DNA of 64,000 nt from Cladobotryum mycophilum. Lineage: Eukaryota; Ascomycota; Sordariomycetes; Hypocreales; Hypocreaceae. The position numbers and the translations under genes were made by a program. Below, in pieces: positions 50,796 to 61,541 of this stretch (its first letter is position 1; every line of letters begins with the position of its first letter). The stretch covers positions 5,766,001 to 5,830,000 of the forward strand of contig CM071589.1 of NCBI GenBank assembly GCA_036429605.1, given 5' to 3'. The notes under the pieces are model-generated. The model had not been told where the DNA came from, ran no database searches, and worked only from the letters and a program-made list of their open reading frames with translations.

Positions 50796-52684
50796 TTTGA
50801 ATGGAGGAGATGCGTCATGAAGTTGGTAAGTCGTGAGGCCGAATTTGCGGCTGCTGGGCTTGTGTTGGAGAACTTTAGCTGGCTCCGCAACGCGTCACCT
50901 TGATGAAGCTGGGTCTCCACAGTCTATAACCCAAATCAAGGCTGTACAAGATATTCAATGGCATCACTAGGCGGGTTCATGTGCAACAAAGGAAGATGAA
51001 AGCGAGCAAACAGCTCCTCTGCGGTGAGTCGATACCGCCACCGACTTGCTCGCGGGAGAACATCTTGAGAACGTCGACCGATAAAATAGGGTCTTATCCA
51101 AAGTCATAATCTCAGTGGCGGGGCATTGACAATCTACCGCTCAACGTGCGCGCCATCGACGCCATACTAGAAATCCCAATCGCGCAGTGGTAGCCTGGTA
51201 GGGCCCAAGAGGCCGCTAAGACTGACAATCCTTGAATGCATGTGTGATTGGGGTCCAAACCAACCGTTGTAATAGGGTGCGACGATCGCCCACCATACAA
51301 GGTGTCATGTGGACTGCCTCTAAGCAAGATTGAAGTGGTGTTAGTCCCGCATGCAGCCGTCGTCATAGTATGGGGACTAGGTGACCCTTTGTCAGTCCGT
51401 TTGATGTCCCCAGCAAGTGCCAGATATCCTGATGACAGGTAGCTTTTTGACTATAGTTGATCCCCCGCAACCGTTGTACCAAAAGTCGATTTCCGGGTTG
51501 AGCATGTTGTCCTGAGACCAGAGACATAAGATGGCTATTGAAGCGAACTGATGACAATGGTATCCTTGCCTCTTCGCCTTCTTGCATATTAAAATGGAGA
51601 ATGGTCGGGATCAGGGTATTTTGGGTGTCACGCAGATGACCCCTGCCCAATCCCCGCCCAATGCTTATCATGCGCTATGACGGCATTTGGCATGACAAAG
51701 AGCATTGTGAAGGGAGCTTTTCATAAAGAGAAAAGAAGCGGTGGTCTGTAGATACCAGATGGACTTGGGAGGTATTAGGCAATGACAACTACCAGTTAAT
51801 AGTAATGATGTTGAGGCAAAGATTCTTCAAGCGGTGATTTTTGAGAGACATGGACCTGTTAGGGAAGCAACAGACTCTGGTGGTACTTTCCTACAAGTTC
51901 AAGTAGGGATAAGGTACCTTAGCTTCAACCATGGTGTTGTTTACGGGCGGGTCGATGGGGTAGGAGGGGACTTATCGGTTCTTGCCGCGGGGAACATGTA
52001 CCCTTTTCAGTACACATGGATTGTCTCGTGCCAGTATTGTTCTCATGCAGAGGAACTCCCTTATCATTAATAAACCCTGTTTCATTATAAAGATCGACCG
52101 AGGGTCGAATTTAATACCAGCTCTTGTGATGACAACCAATCTGGGTAAATCAACCGCAGATGAGATGCTTGTAGTTTGTATGTCGATTCTGGTACTTGAG
52201 CTCCTCTCTTCCCCTCTCATCTCACGATTATTACATGTCCGTTGTCGGAGACGGCCACCTCCGCTGGCGCACTTCGAAATCCTCCATTCCCAACGAAGCG
52301 AAGACGATTCCATTACTAACATGCAAACTCAAGCGCCGAACTTGATGAGAGTTACATGGGAGTACCCGGTATCCGGAAGGAAGTCTCGGAGGTCTAGAGC
52401 ATCTGGTGAACCTATCCGGGCGATTGGCTGGAGTTTCTTCTGAGGACCGGACAAAAATAATGAAGCAGTGAGGCTAACAATCACCTAACGTTTTATACTC
52501 TTAAAACATGATTCATAAATGTTCAACTCGTTTGAATTCTCTTCCTAGCGTCCAGCTCTTGCAAGTAACTCAAGACAGTAACCCAATCTACGGCATCAGT
52601 ATATCCAACAAGCGTCTTGATATAATGATACCAAGCCATGTTATCGCTAGTATTGGTAGATGAATGTCTGCTTGAATTTACATC
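50796..52684. other. Gene-poor region, no supported gene
   Basis: 1.9 kb with only scattered short ORFs (for example 51982-52443 plus, 51363-51671 minus). None has a recognisable domain, signal peptide or clean splice context. It may contain decayed accessory sequence. Confidence 0.5.
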
Positions 52685-52992
52685 TCATGGACAGGGCAGT
52701 TCGCGTCCTACTGGATTGCAAGTCCATTGGCCATTCTTTCGACTCGATGCATAACATTTTCCTTGATAGTCGTTAGCTATTATCCCGTAAAAGAGTTGTG
52801 ATCTCACCATTAGAAATGCAATAGCAATAATTTCCAATGCCGTTGTCAGGATCGGCCCTGGATTTGTGTATTAGTTCAATGAGGTCTTGGGGAACATTGG
52901 GACATATAGAGACTCAACTGGTTCTCACATCCAGAGGGCGAAGCTGCCAGGCCCAGGACGGCGAAGAAAAGCATAGCCAGAACAGCCTTCAT
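52685..52992 (-). CDS. Small secreted cysteine-rich protein, 66 aa
   Basis: A very short secreted-protein gene in three exons: 52992-52919, 52857-52808 and 52761-52685. The N-terminus MKAVLAMLFFAVLGLAAS is a clear signal peptide with cleavage expected near residue 17-19. The mature part of about 48 residues has six cysteines: one in SGCEN, two in GNYCYC, and one each in GKCYA, WTCNP and LPCP. Intron 2 has GTGAGA and a GCTAAC branch. Intron 1 has an AACTAAT branch, but reading frame requires the less common donor GTTGAG. The nearby GTGAGA donor would lose the frame that carries the cysteines. A TATA box (53076-53086) lies about 85-95 bp upstream. Effector-like or antimicrobial-like; no family recognised. 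Confidence 0.62.
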
Positions 52993-53075
52993 CTTGATAT
53001 CGAATAAGATGATCTTGTGGTATGAGAGGTTGAGGACAAGTTGAGCTGTGGTTATGAATGAGAGTGAAGGGGGGA

Positions 53076-53086
53076 TTTATATATAT
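53076..53086 (-). promoter_or_regulatory. TATA box of the 66-aa secreted protein gene
   Basis: An ATATATATAAA stretch on the minus strand, about 85-95 bp upstream of the start codon at 52992. Confidence 0.5.
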
Positions 53087-53425
53087 GCGTACCAATTCTC
53101 CTCCAAGTGTAATATAGACTAGATAGGATCGTCACAAGTATCATCTTTAACTCAAAAATAACATCTACGATGGAACAGGGATGACTGAGAGCTTCGCAAA
53201 GAGGAAGCGATCGTCGGATATGATGTGGTAAACCTGCCATGCATAATAGGTCTCGTCAACTGACATCCTATCAAAAAATACGATGAACATTGGGAGGAAT
53301 ATCTCTAGAGTCAACAAACAATGTAGGATCGGAAATGTAGCTAAGAGTCGATGCCGACGTATCCGTGCCGAATACAAGGCCAACCAATCAATTTAACCAA
53401 GATATTGCCCGGGCAATTACCAAGT

Positions 53426-53433
53426 TATAAAAG
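53426..53433 (+). promoter_or_regulatory. TATA box of the DUF3632-like gene
   Basis: TATAAAAG, a consensus TATA element, 101-108 bp upstream of the start codon at 53534. Confidence 0.55.
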
Positions 53434-53533
53434 CTCCGGAATCCTCTAGTATTGCTGTTGGACGTTCCCTAACTTTACTCCACCAACAATCATCTACACC
53501 ATCTCATGGCATTTTGCCAAAAAGAACATCTCT

Positions 53534-54574
53534 ATGGCCGATAATCCATCTGATCCCATTTTAATGCAGGATTCACAGGATGGCTCCCGCACGGGAATCT
53601 TTGCCATGGCGCGGCAACTGTGGGCAGATTCAGCCCGAAGCGAGGGAAATGACAATCAGCTCTGGGTGTCAACGACTAGCAAATGGTCCTCTATCAATCT
53701 CCGCTTCTCCCAGTTCCCATTGCCAGGCCACGCCCTCGAAAAAGACTTGCATGACCTGTGGTTCATGTACTATCATGCCAGCAAGAACATCTCTTACGAT
53801 CATCCGGCCTTGACTAGACTTGCTTTTCAGTTACTTCAAGCTCAGGAACGAGGTGCTCTATCCAGACGCACACTGAACGACGACACTGCCGAGGTAGCAA
53901 TTACGTCTGGTGGTGTTATCTGGACGGATCTGCCGTTCTTCGTCTCGGATGTGACGGGGTTCTGGCTTAAGGACTGTGCAGTGATGGGGGCCGCTCAACG
54001 GCTCAACTTTGCCACTTTTCTTGCGAAACTCGCCTCTGTCGGCCTAGTTCGCAACGGACTTTGTGGAATCGCTCTAATCATCCTCCGCGAGACGTTGGAG
54101 ACGCCACGGCAACTCGGTACAATAGGTGACCAGGGCAAGGAAGAGGAAGACCCAAACAGGTCATTGCAGGACCTCAGGATTAGCGAACTTCTCCCCGCAG
54201 CTAACGCATGGCTCTTTGAAGCTGGTGTGAAGATCATACAACTCTCTGACCAACTATGGAAGAATTGCTCGGATGATGTTGGCCGTGTTGGCACGTTGTG
54301 CAGTGCTGGCACATCGGATGTTACACCATCAACCGGATTCAGTCCTTCAAGATGGATATTTTGGCTCCGCCGACTGGAGGAAGTTGTTCAGGTAGCGAGG
54401 GAAGCTGGGGATAGTAACTTGGCTGAGTACGCATCAAGGCTCATGGATAATATGCTACTTACGGTCGATGAGAGAGATTCTTCTGTAAAGCGTGAGCTGG
54501 AAGCTTCGCCTGGGGTTGTTCGATATCAGCCGACGGTACACGAACTAGGGATGGGAATCCCTTTAGAAATGTGA
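53534..54574 (+). CDS. DUF3632-like protein of unknown function
   Basis: A 346-residue, intronless, probably cytosolic protein. No signal peptide or membrane segment is visible. The helical pattern around LEKDLHDLWFMYYHASKNIS, LTRLAFQLLQAQERG and the aromatic block VIWTDLPFFVSDVTGFWLKD match what I recall of DUF3632, a filamentous-fungus family that is often expanded and lies in variable regions. The start at 53534 is the first ATG of the long frame. A 12-codon upstream ORF (53506-53544) overlaps it in another frame and could dampen translation. It lies between two cysteine-rich secreted protein genes. No function is known. Confidence 0.7.
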   Translation: MADNPSDPILMQDSQDGSRTGIFAMARQLWADSARSEGNDNQLWVSTTSKWSSINLRFSQFPLPGHALEKDLHDLWFMYYHASKNISYDHPALTRLAFQLLQAQERGALSRRTLNDDTAEVAITSGGVIWTDLPFFVSDVTGFWLKDCAVMGAAQRLNFATFLAKLASVGLVRNGLCGIALIILRETLETPRQLGTIGDQGKEEEDPNRSLQDLRISELLPAANAWLFEAGVKIIQLSDQLWKNCSDDVGRVGTLCSAGTSDVTPSTGFSPSRWIFWLRRLEEVVQVAREAGDSNLAEYASRLMDNMLLTVDERDSSVKRELEASPGVVRYQPTVHELGMGIPLEM

Positions 54575-54934
54575 ATGGCTTGTTATGGTCAACCGTCGAG
54601 GCTTGCAGGTAGTTGCAAGTATTGTTATGTAGGATCTCTTAGAGTTCTATTCGATATTTATACTAATATAGTAATTGCTGCGTATGCAATACCCGGGAAA
54701 TGCGGAGTGTTCTTGCCATTGGGTTACACTAACACGGCTATGCTTGTTAGCAACAGTTAACACTTTTATGTATCAATAATTGTAGATCATGTCTCTGGAA
54801 ATGACTGCTTGGTGTTTTAGAACCTATCTCCTTGACATCCATAAAAGGGAGGGCGAGCTGCCCAAAGAACGGCTCCAATTCTACCCCATTGTCCCTCAAG
54901 TTTATGCTAGACTCCATCTATACCGTTTGCTAAA
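54575..54934. other. Promoter region of the 128-aa secreted protein
   Basis: 360 bp. A TATA-like CATAAAAGG lies at 54840-54848, about 90 bp before the start codon at 54935. No other gene was seen. Confidence 0.45.
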
Positions 54935-55437
54935 ATGAAGACTACGTCTTTCTTCCTCTTCGGTCTCATGACTATTACAGGATCATTGGCTGCCCCTGTG
55001 GACTCCGAGTCACCCAACACAGGTCTTTGGGAGAGACAGAGCGGCAAAACCTGTAGCACATCATTTGCTGCAGACAGCGTTGTCACTAACGTTACTGCTG
55101 TTGAAGGGTTATCGGATGGCAACAAGACCATCGAGTCCCGCCAAAGTGGCAACGCAATTGACGGCGTAAGTCTCTCGAATCACCAGCAATAGTCTTCTCT
55201 GACACTGCATGCCTTTAGTTTTGTGACCAAAGCGCTCAGGCATGCCAACTTCGATGGAGAAGTGGTAATCTCATCTGTCGTGGATACTGTAACTGTCTGT
55301 CTACATTCCCGGTAGGTTGCTATTTGATCGGCTTATGTGTTCTTACCGGGTTAAATAGCTTACAATCCTCGTAGTGCACCGACTCTGGGAACTACTGTTA
55401 TCTATTCACCGTGAGCAACAATTGCTACTGTTCTTAA
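54935..55437 (+). CDS. Secreted cysteine-rich protein, 128 aa
   Basis: Three exons are seen: 54935-55165, 55219-55311 and 55375-55437, all junctions in phase 0, with GTAAGT and GTAGGT donors. The signal peptide is MKTTSFFLFGLMTITGSLA, with cleavage expected before A-P-V-D. A propeptide-like stretch holds two N-glycosylation sequons (NVT, NKT) and two copies of RQSG (in WERQSGKTC and ESRQSGNA), possible processing points. The C-terminal 51 residues are cysteine-dense: FCDQSAQAC, LICRGYCNC, PCTDSGNYCY and NNCYCS. Ten cysteines in all, an even number, favour disulphides. No family recognised. The C-RGY-C-N-C spacing recalls knottin or CS-alpha-beta folds, but this is speculation. An effector or antimicrobial role is possible. 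Confidence 0.7.
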
Positions 55438-57021
55438 GAAGAACGATATCCCGGAGAGAAGCAGCTATATATCCAATGCCAAGGTTCGGGGATGAGGTGT
55501 TGGTACTTGGAATGCGCCAAGGCACCCAAACCTCTGGGGATTATGATGAAGTTATACCCTTTTTATTCGTTTTGAGGATATAATACTGTCATTATTACCC
55601 CTAACATTCTTGCATGAAACAACAAAAAAATCATCCATACAAATACGCCAAGCTTGTAGCTGAAAGAAAATGAGGCGGACCATATTTGAGCGAATGGAGA
55701 TATGCACCCCTTTTCCCGTCCGAGAATGCTCCTCGAATGAGATATCGCATAGATACACCGCTTCTCAAGCAGCATTCCCCATCACGTCCAATCAATTCGT
55801 TAATTGAAGAATCCATAAAAACCAACCCATGTTCGGAAAATGCCATGGAACCACTGCATTGTTGCATTGTTACATTGTCGTCGAAAACATCAAACTGCTG
55901 ACTTGACAGCCCTGGAGATCTAGTAGAAATGGTCCATTTTGCGAGCCGTTAGCAGACACCAGGCTCCGTTTCTCAGGTCATAGGGAAGCGCCTGAAAGGG
56001 TCGGGTATTTCTCAATGGTCACAGGCAGGACAGCTTCACTAAATGTTTGTCAAACTCCAGGCCAGCGTTCAGTAATGAAAAATGGATTGAAAGGCCTGGA
56101 GTGCTTCAACAGCACCGCCTACCTAAATAATGCTGACTCTTTGCCGATAGTCCGCCATATTAGTACTAAGGCACTCCTCAGCCAATAGCAATGCCATGAT
56201 TGCCCCGCATTGTCTCTTACTTGTAGTAATACCCGATTTTTATCTATCGCTGGCTGTGGGGACAGAGATGGCTGATTGACACGAGGACTCGTCCTACCGG
56301 CCTCCACCTATTATCACGGATGAAACGATAGCATGTAGGCGTTGCTTTGGAGAGAAAACTTTTTCCTAGGATATCATGTTCAGTTAAGGATTGCTCCCAA
56401 AAATCAGGAATCCATGTCTTTGTTCGTGGGTAGGTTGCTGTAGGGATTAAAGCTGAGGTCGGGCGGGTGTGTTTATCGGAGAGCTCCAGCTACCGCGCTG
56501 AAAGGATAGAGTGACCTGGGTCTGTTAGTGGACCTTGGCCACTGAAGATCCACCACTAGTCCCCAAAAAGTCACCAGACCCTCGGTGACGTTGCCACTGG
56601 GTGAGCGCTGGGGTACCTGACCAGTGACCACCACCGCCTAGCGCTAAGCATTTAGCAGAAACCTTGGGAAGCGCCTACCACCCATCAACATTCAAACCAT
56701 CAACCGTGCTTTGAACCTCGCAACCTCATCTCTACCTCAGCAAGGCTTAATTGGGATACCATCAGCTGAGCTGCCGTTGCGCCTCGGATACTTGAATCTG
56801 TCGCATCTTTACATCTGAAGTTTGTTGTTTGTTCCTTCATTAATTGCACTCGCTCTCTTTCAAGCATCTCTTTACCGCATCTTTTCATCCAGCGGCCCTT
56901 GTTTACCGAACAACCGTTTTGTGGGAGCTTAATTCGGCTTCACAAACCCCGACTGTTTTCACAAGGAAACGACATGCAATAAGGTTTCCCTCGACCAGAA
57001 ACAAAAGAACCATATTCCAAG
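55438..57021. other. Gene-poor region and leader of the vacuolar transporter
   Basis: 1.6 kb. The left part has only short ORFs. The last 300 bases (56700-57021) are CA/CT-rich with small upstream ORFs and look like the transporter's 5' leader. Confidence 0.5.
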
Positions 57022-59298
57022 ATGGCGTCGCCGCCGGGGAGCAGTTCAATCCCGCCACCGCCTTTGTCGTCTTCACCGCGGCCGTACTCGTCCTCTATCC
57101 CACGAGAGGAATTGACGGCTCGCCTTGCGGAGCCCGTCGTTGCTGGCACTCCGCCCTTCCGGAGCGCCTCACCTCGACCAAGCAGCAGAGGGCCATTGGA
57201 AAACACTGCGACGTTTGCCGAGGGCCCGGCTTTTGCACAGGGCCCTGGTGTTTCCGCTTTAGCAGCTGCTCTGTCTGATTCTCTAGGTCAAACGCCGCCG
57301 CGCTTCGGCACTCCCCCAGCTCGCGTTGGCACTCCTCCAGTCCGATCTCTCTCTCCAGGTTTGATCGGTCGATCTGCGACTCCTACAAACTATGGCTCTT
57401 TCACAGGACCCTATGAAGATCCCGAGATTGTCAAGAGGCATTTAGTTCAGCCGACCGAAGCGGAGAATCCCACCTCGGAAGAATCTTCGCTCATGGGCAC
57501 AATCAAGGGCAAGCAACCTGATATTGGCCCTACTGGCCTAAATGAAGAAGAGTTTTCCAGTCTGCGACTGCAGGGCGGTGACGTAACCCGCGGTATCTAC
57601 AAATGGACAGAGCAGGCAGAGGCCAAGACGAGAATGCAGCGCAGCAAAAGCTTCGACCACTCAAGACCCGAGCCAGAAGATGATACACTCGATATCAATA
57701 CCATCAAAGTTCCTGGTGGCTTCCGACGAAACCACCTTCGCAGAACTGCTATAAGTCCTTCTGGTGATGGGGAGCATGCCTATGACGGCGTTGAATCCCC
57801 GGGAGGAAACCAGCGACCTCTTTTCACGTCCAGCTTCCTCGAATTCCTGTCCATCTATGGCCACTTTGCCGGTGAGGAATTGGAGGAAGATGACGAAGTC
57901 CTCGGCCCAGATGAATATTTCCAGACCGGTGAAGACCGTGATGATCAGGAAGACGAACACGAGGCAATGGAAGACAGCGCGCTGCTAGGTCCATCAAAGA
58001 AGAAGCGTAAGAGAAAGGTTCGTGGTGGAAGTGGCCAAAACAGTCCTTTTAACGCTGCTCTGCTTTTGCTCAAGTCCTTCGTGGGTACCGGTGTCTTGTT
58101 CTTGCCCCGCGCTTATCTGAATGGTGGCATGTTGTTCAGCAACCTGGTTCTTCTCTTCGTCGCTGCTCTGAGTTATTACTGCTTCGTCCTTTTGGTGAAT
58201 ACCCGTCTCAAGGTTGAGGGTTCATTTGGTGATATGGGTGGCATTCTCTATGGAAAGTGGATGCGTAATATCATTCTTGGATCCATCGTACTCAGCCAGA
58301 TTGGATTTGTGGCTGCCTATATTGTCTTTACCTCGGAGAATCTGCAGGCCTTTATCAACGCGGTCACCAATTGCAAGACCTTCATCAGCATCCCCGTGTT
58401 GATTCTCATGCAAATGGTCATCTTCTTGCCATTCTCCCTGCTCCGAGACATCGGAAAGCTCGGCATTACCGCGCTGATTGCAGATGCTTTTATTCTCATC
58501 GGTTTAGCATACCTATTCTATTACGATATCTTGACTCTGCATACCGAAGGCCTGGCTGATATTGTCATGTTCAACGAGAAGGATTGGACTCTCTTCATCG
58601 GAACTGCCATCTTCACTTTCGAGGGCATCGGTCTCATTATTCCTATCCAGGAGTCAATGAAGCAGCCCGAGAAGTTCCCCCGAGTCATGTTCCTCGTCAT
58701 GGTTATCATTACTGTCTTGTTCACCGTCATGGGCGCCATTTCCTATGCCGCCTACGGATCCAAGACCGAGACTGTTGTTCTCCTGAACTTGCCTCAGGAC
58801 AACCGTCTGGTCAATGGCGTTCAACTGCTTTACTCGTGTGCCATCCTCCTTTCGACGCCTCTGCAGATCTTCCCCGCTATTCGTATTGTGGAGACGGAGC
58901 TGTTCACCAGAAGCGGAAAGTATAACCCTTGGATCAAGTGGCAGAAGAACATTTTCCGATTCTTCTCGGTCATGCTTTGTGCTGCCATCGCTTGGGGTGG
59001 TGCCGACAATCTCGACAAGTTTGTCGCCCTGGTTGGCAACTTTGCCTGTATCCCGCTTGTTTACATCTATCCTGTAAGAATCACCTGCCCCTTGGCCCAA
59101 CTAAGAATACACGCTAACATTATATAGCCTCTGCTGCACATGAAGGCCGTAGCCCGCACTAATGTGCGGAAGTGGTCTGACCTTGCTCTATGTGTCTTTG
59201 GTATTATTGCCATGGTTTACGCTACTAGCCAGACCGTTATGAGCTGGGCCAACGCTTCACCCAAGTCTCCCGGCTACTGTGACCGAACAGGAACATAG
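57022..59298 (+). CDS. Vacuolar amino acid transporter, AVT3/AVT4-like (SLC36 type)
   Basis: A 740-residue amino acid/auxin permease family protein. Exons are 57022-59073 and 59128-59298. The first 335 residues are a hydrophilic, Ser/Pro-rich tail with an acidic patch and a basic cluster (KKKRKRKVRGG). About 11 membrane segments follow, starting NAALLLLKSFVGTGVLFLP, the AAAP signature. Others include FIGTAIFTFEGIGLIIPIQE and NLDKFVALVGNFACIPLVY. The long cytosolic N-terminus is characteristic of Avt3/Avt4, which export neutral and basic amino acids from the vacuole. Direction and substrates here are inferred from the family. A short last exon completes the final helices. Confidence 0.92.
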
Positions 59299-59785
59299 GT
59301 GAAGTGCATCATGAAGTGGAATGTGGGAATCATGGGATATAATGTTTATGTGGTTTAGGGGATTCAAGGCAGACGACGCTGTGATTATCCAGACAGACTG
59401 AAGCGGGATTCATGTACAGCGTAGTGTGTAAGGCTTAGAAGACACGTATTTATTTCCTTTGGTTTTAGAGGCGGACAGACAGCGAGACACGGGCATTTCT
59501 TTATGTACTAGGTATTCAATCAATTGGGATTTATGTTTCTATCATGAAGATGATCTTGAACATGTTCAATAAGTCATGCGTACTAAGTTACGTTTATATA
59601 AGTAAACGCTAGCGTGGGGGCGGGCCGTCCAGTCCGTTGACAATGGAATGGATAAATATCCCGAAATTCCAACGAAAAAGTCCATTATCACATTATCTCG
59701 GTCTCCGAGGTACGATGATGTATAATAGCATTCGGATCGTCATGATGCCTGTCATTGATATTTCTTTTCGTCATCACCCCTCATA
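59299..59785. other. Intergenic spacer
   Basis: 3' flank of the transporter gene and 5' flank of AIM32. No gene was seen. Confidence 0.5.
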
Positions 59786-60994
59786 ATGTCGTTGCGCGTC
59801 GTTTCAGCACGACTTGAGCGCCAATTCTTATCGCTATCTCTGAAGCGCAATGCTATTCTGACTGCCGATCGACAAGCAGCAGCAGCGGCAGCAGCGACGC
59901 TCCAGCGAAGAAGAGGCTTTGCCTCGAGGATCCCCCCACGACCCCCTCCGTTTGCGACTGTGCAGGCGTGTCCGTCGCCGACATGCGGGTGCGCGGCGAC
60001 GCCCGAGATGCCCGAGGGCTTGGAGATTGACGCCGCGAGTCCGCTGAATGGGGTGATTTCGGGGTATGCGGAGCAGGTGCTTGTGTGCACGGGGAGGGAC
60101 GACTGGCCTTCGAGGATTGAGGAGGAGAATGCGGGGGATAACTTGGCGGCGGATTTGAAGGAGTTGTTTGGGAGGGGAGGGACGTATTCTGATGTGGGTT
60201 TTTAGGAATCCCCCTCCCTTTTGGGTTTGATGAAAAGAGATGAGCTAACAGTGGATGGATGGACCTAGCCTTTTCATAATGTGTCTGTTTTGAATTCATC
60301 GTTTCCAAGTTCGATCCCGCCGAGGGCAGAAGTACATTCGACATCGGCCTACCTCCTACCGAGCTTCAAATACGTTCCCTTCTTACCGCGCGTGTCGTTT
60401 GATAGCGTGCAGGCCCTGGCCAAGGGATACCTGCTCCCCGAGAAGCTGCACTCTGCGCATGACGGGCTGTCGCCCATACACCGGGACAGACTCACGAGGA
60501 AGGAAGCGTATCAGAATCTACTGCTGGGGGTCAAGGACGTTACGGATGTGTTGGTGCTGATATGCGGACATGGGGGGAGGGATATGCGCTGCGGTGTGAT
60601 GGGCCCTGTGCTGAGGGATGAGTTTGAGGAGAAGCTTAGTAGTTCGGGCTTTGTGGTTGCGCAAGGCCCCGTGCAAATCGGCGAGCTGAACGAAGTAGGG
60701 AAGCTGGAGGGCCAAGTCACGGAGACGACGGACAAGATCGCGAGGGTTGGCCTCATCAGTCACATTGGGGGGCACAAGTTTGCGGGCAACGTCATCATCT
60801 ACATACCGCCAGAGCTCAAGACGGGAGAGGGCAAGATGCATCCACTGGCTGGACATGGGATCTGGTACGGGAGGGTAGAGCCGAGGCATGTGGAGGGCTT
60901 GGTGGAGGAGACGGTGGTGAGGGGGAATGTGGTGGTGGATCATTTTAGAGGGGGATTGATGCGAAGAGAAGGATTTTGCGGTTATGATGAATGA
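59786..60994 (+). CDS. AIM32: Aim32-like mitochondrial thioredoxin-like ferredoxin
   Basis: A 377-residue protein of the sucrase/ferredoxin-like family. Yeast Aim32 is a matrix/intermembrane Fe-S protein involved in redox quality control of mitochondrial import. Exons are 59786-60193 and 60269-60994, with a GAGCTAAC branch. The Arg/Ser-rich, Ala-run N-terminus (LRVVSARLERQFLSLSLKR) is a mitochondrial presequence. Cluster-ligand regions are the two cysteines in ICGHGGRDMRCG and two histidines in HIGGHKFAGN, the expected His-Cys arrangement. An N-terminal CPSPTCGC cluster is additional. The C-terminal domain is complete. Confidence 0.88.
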
Positions 60995-61541
60995 AATGAA
61001 TAGATCGAATAGATCGAATAAGGGAGTATGGAATAGTATGATAGACGGCGGTTTATGCTGTTTGAGCATAGAAAAGATGACTATCATGGGTAAGAGTTAT
61101 ATTTGGGGGGTGATATAGGTCTAATAAAAAATGAGTTGTAAACCAATACATCCTTCCACGCTGCCCATGGTACCACTTATTAGGATAGCGCATAACATAT
61201 GACAAAAGAAGCCCTAGAATAATTCTTAATAACGGGCGCAGTATAATGACAGGCAGCTCTGTGCTTGACAACGTGTCATAAGATCTGCGCCCTACTCATG
61301 AAACGAAAGTGTGGCAATGCTAACAGGTATAACTTCAGCAGCGTCATCGTGCAGGCAGACAAGGCATCCTTCATCACCAACATCAACTTATCAAACCAAC
61401 CTGCAATACAGTTTACGCTTTGTCTTTACAAAATCATATCCCCCTTATTTCCTAAAGAAACCCTATTTGTCCAGGTAATTCGCATCACTCTCAGAGAACA
61501 AAAAAAAAAAAGAGATAATTCATCCGCTGTGTCTGCCTACG
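60995..61541. other. Intergenic spacer
   Basis: 547 bp between AIM32 and the next gene; a 12-A run lies at 61500-61511. No gene was seen. Confidence 0.5.

Larger units (their letters stand above)
52993..53533. other. Divergent promoter region with two TATA boxes
   Basis: 541 bp between the small secreted protein (leftward) and the DUF3632-like gene (rightward). It holds the TATA-like sequences annotated separately. No gene was seen. Confidence 0.5.

Noticed and set aside
51982..52443. 153-codon plus-strand ORF in the gene-poor region
   Set aside because: No recognisable motif, no supporting promoter or splice signals, and an overlapping ORF of similar size on the other strand.
59853..60344. 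163-codon minus-strand ORF opposite AIM32
   Set aside because: It spans the AIM32 presequence and first intron in antisense. Its Ser/Pro-rich composition is a strand shadow.
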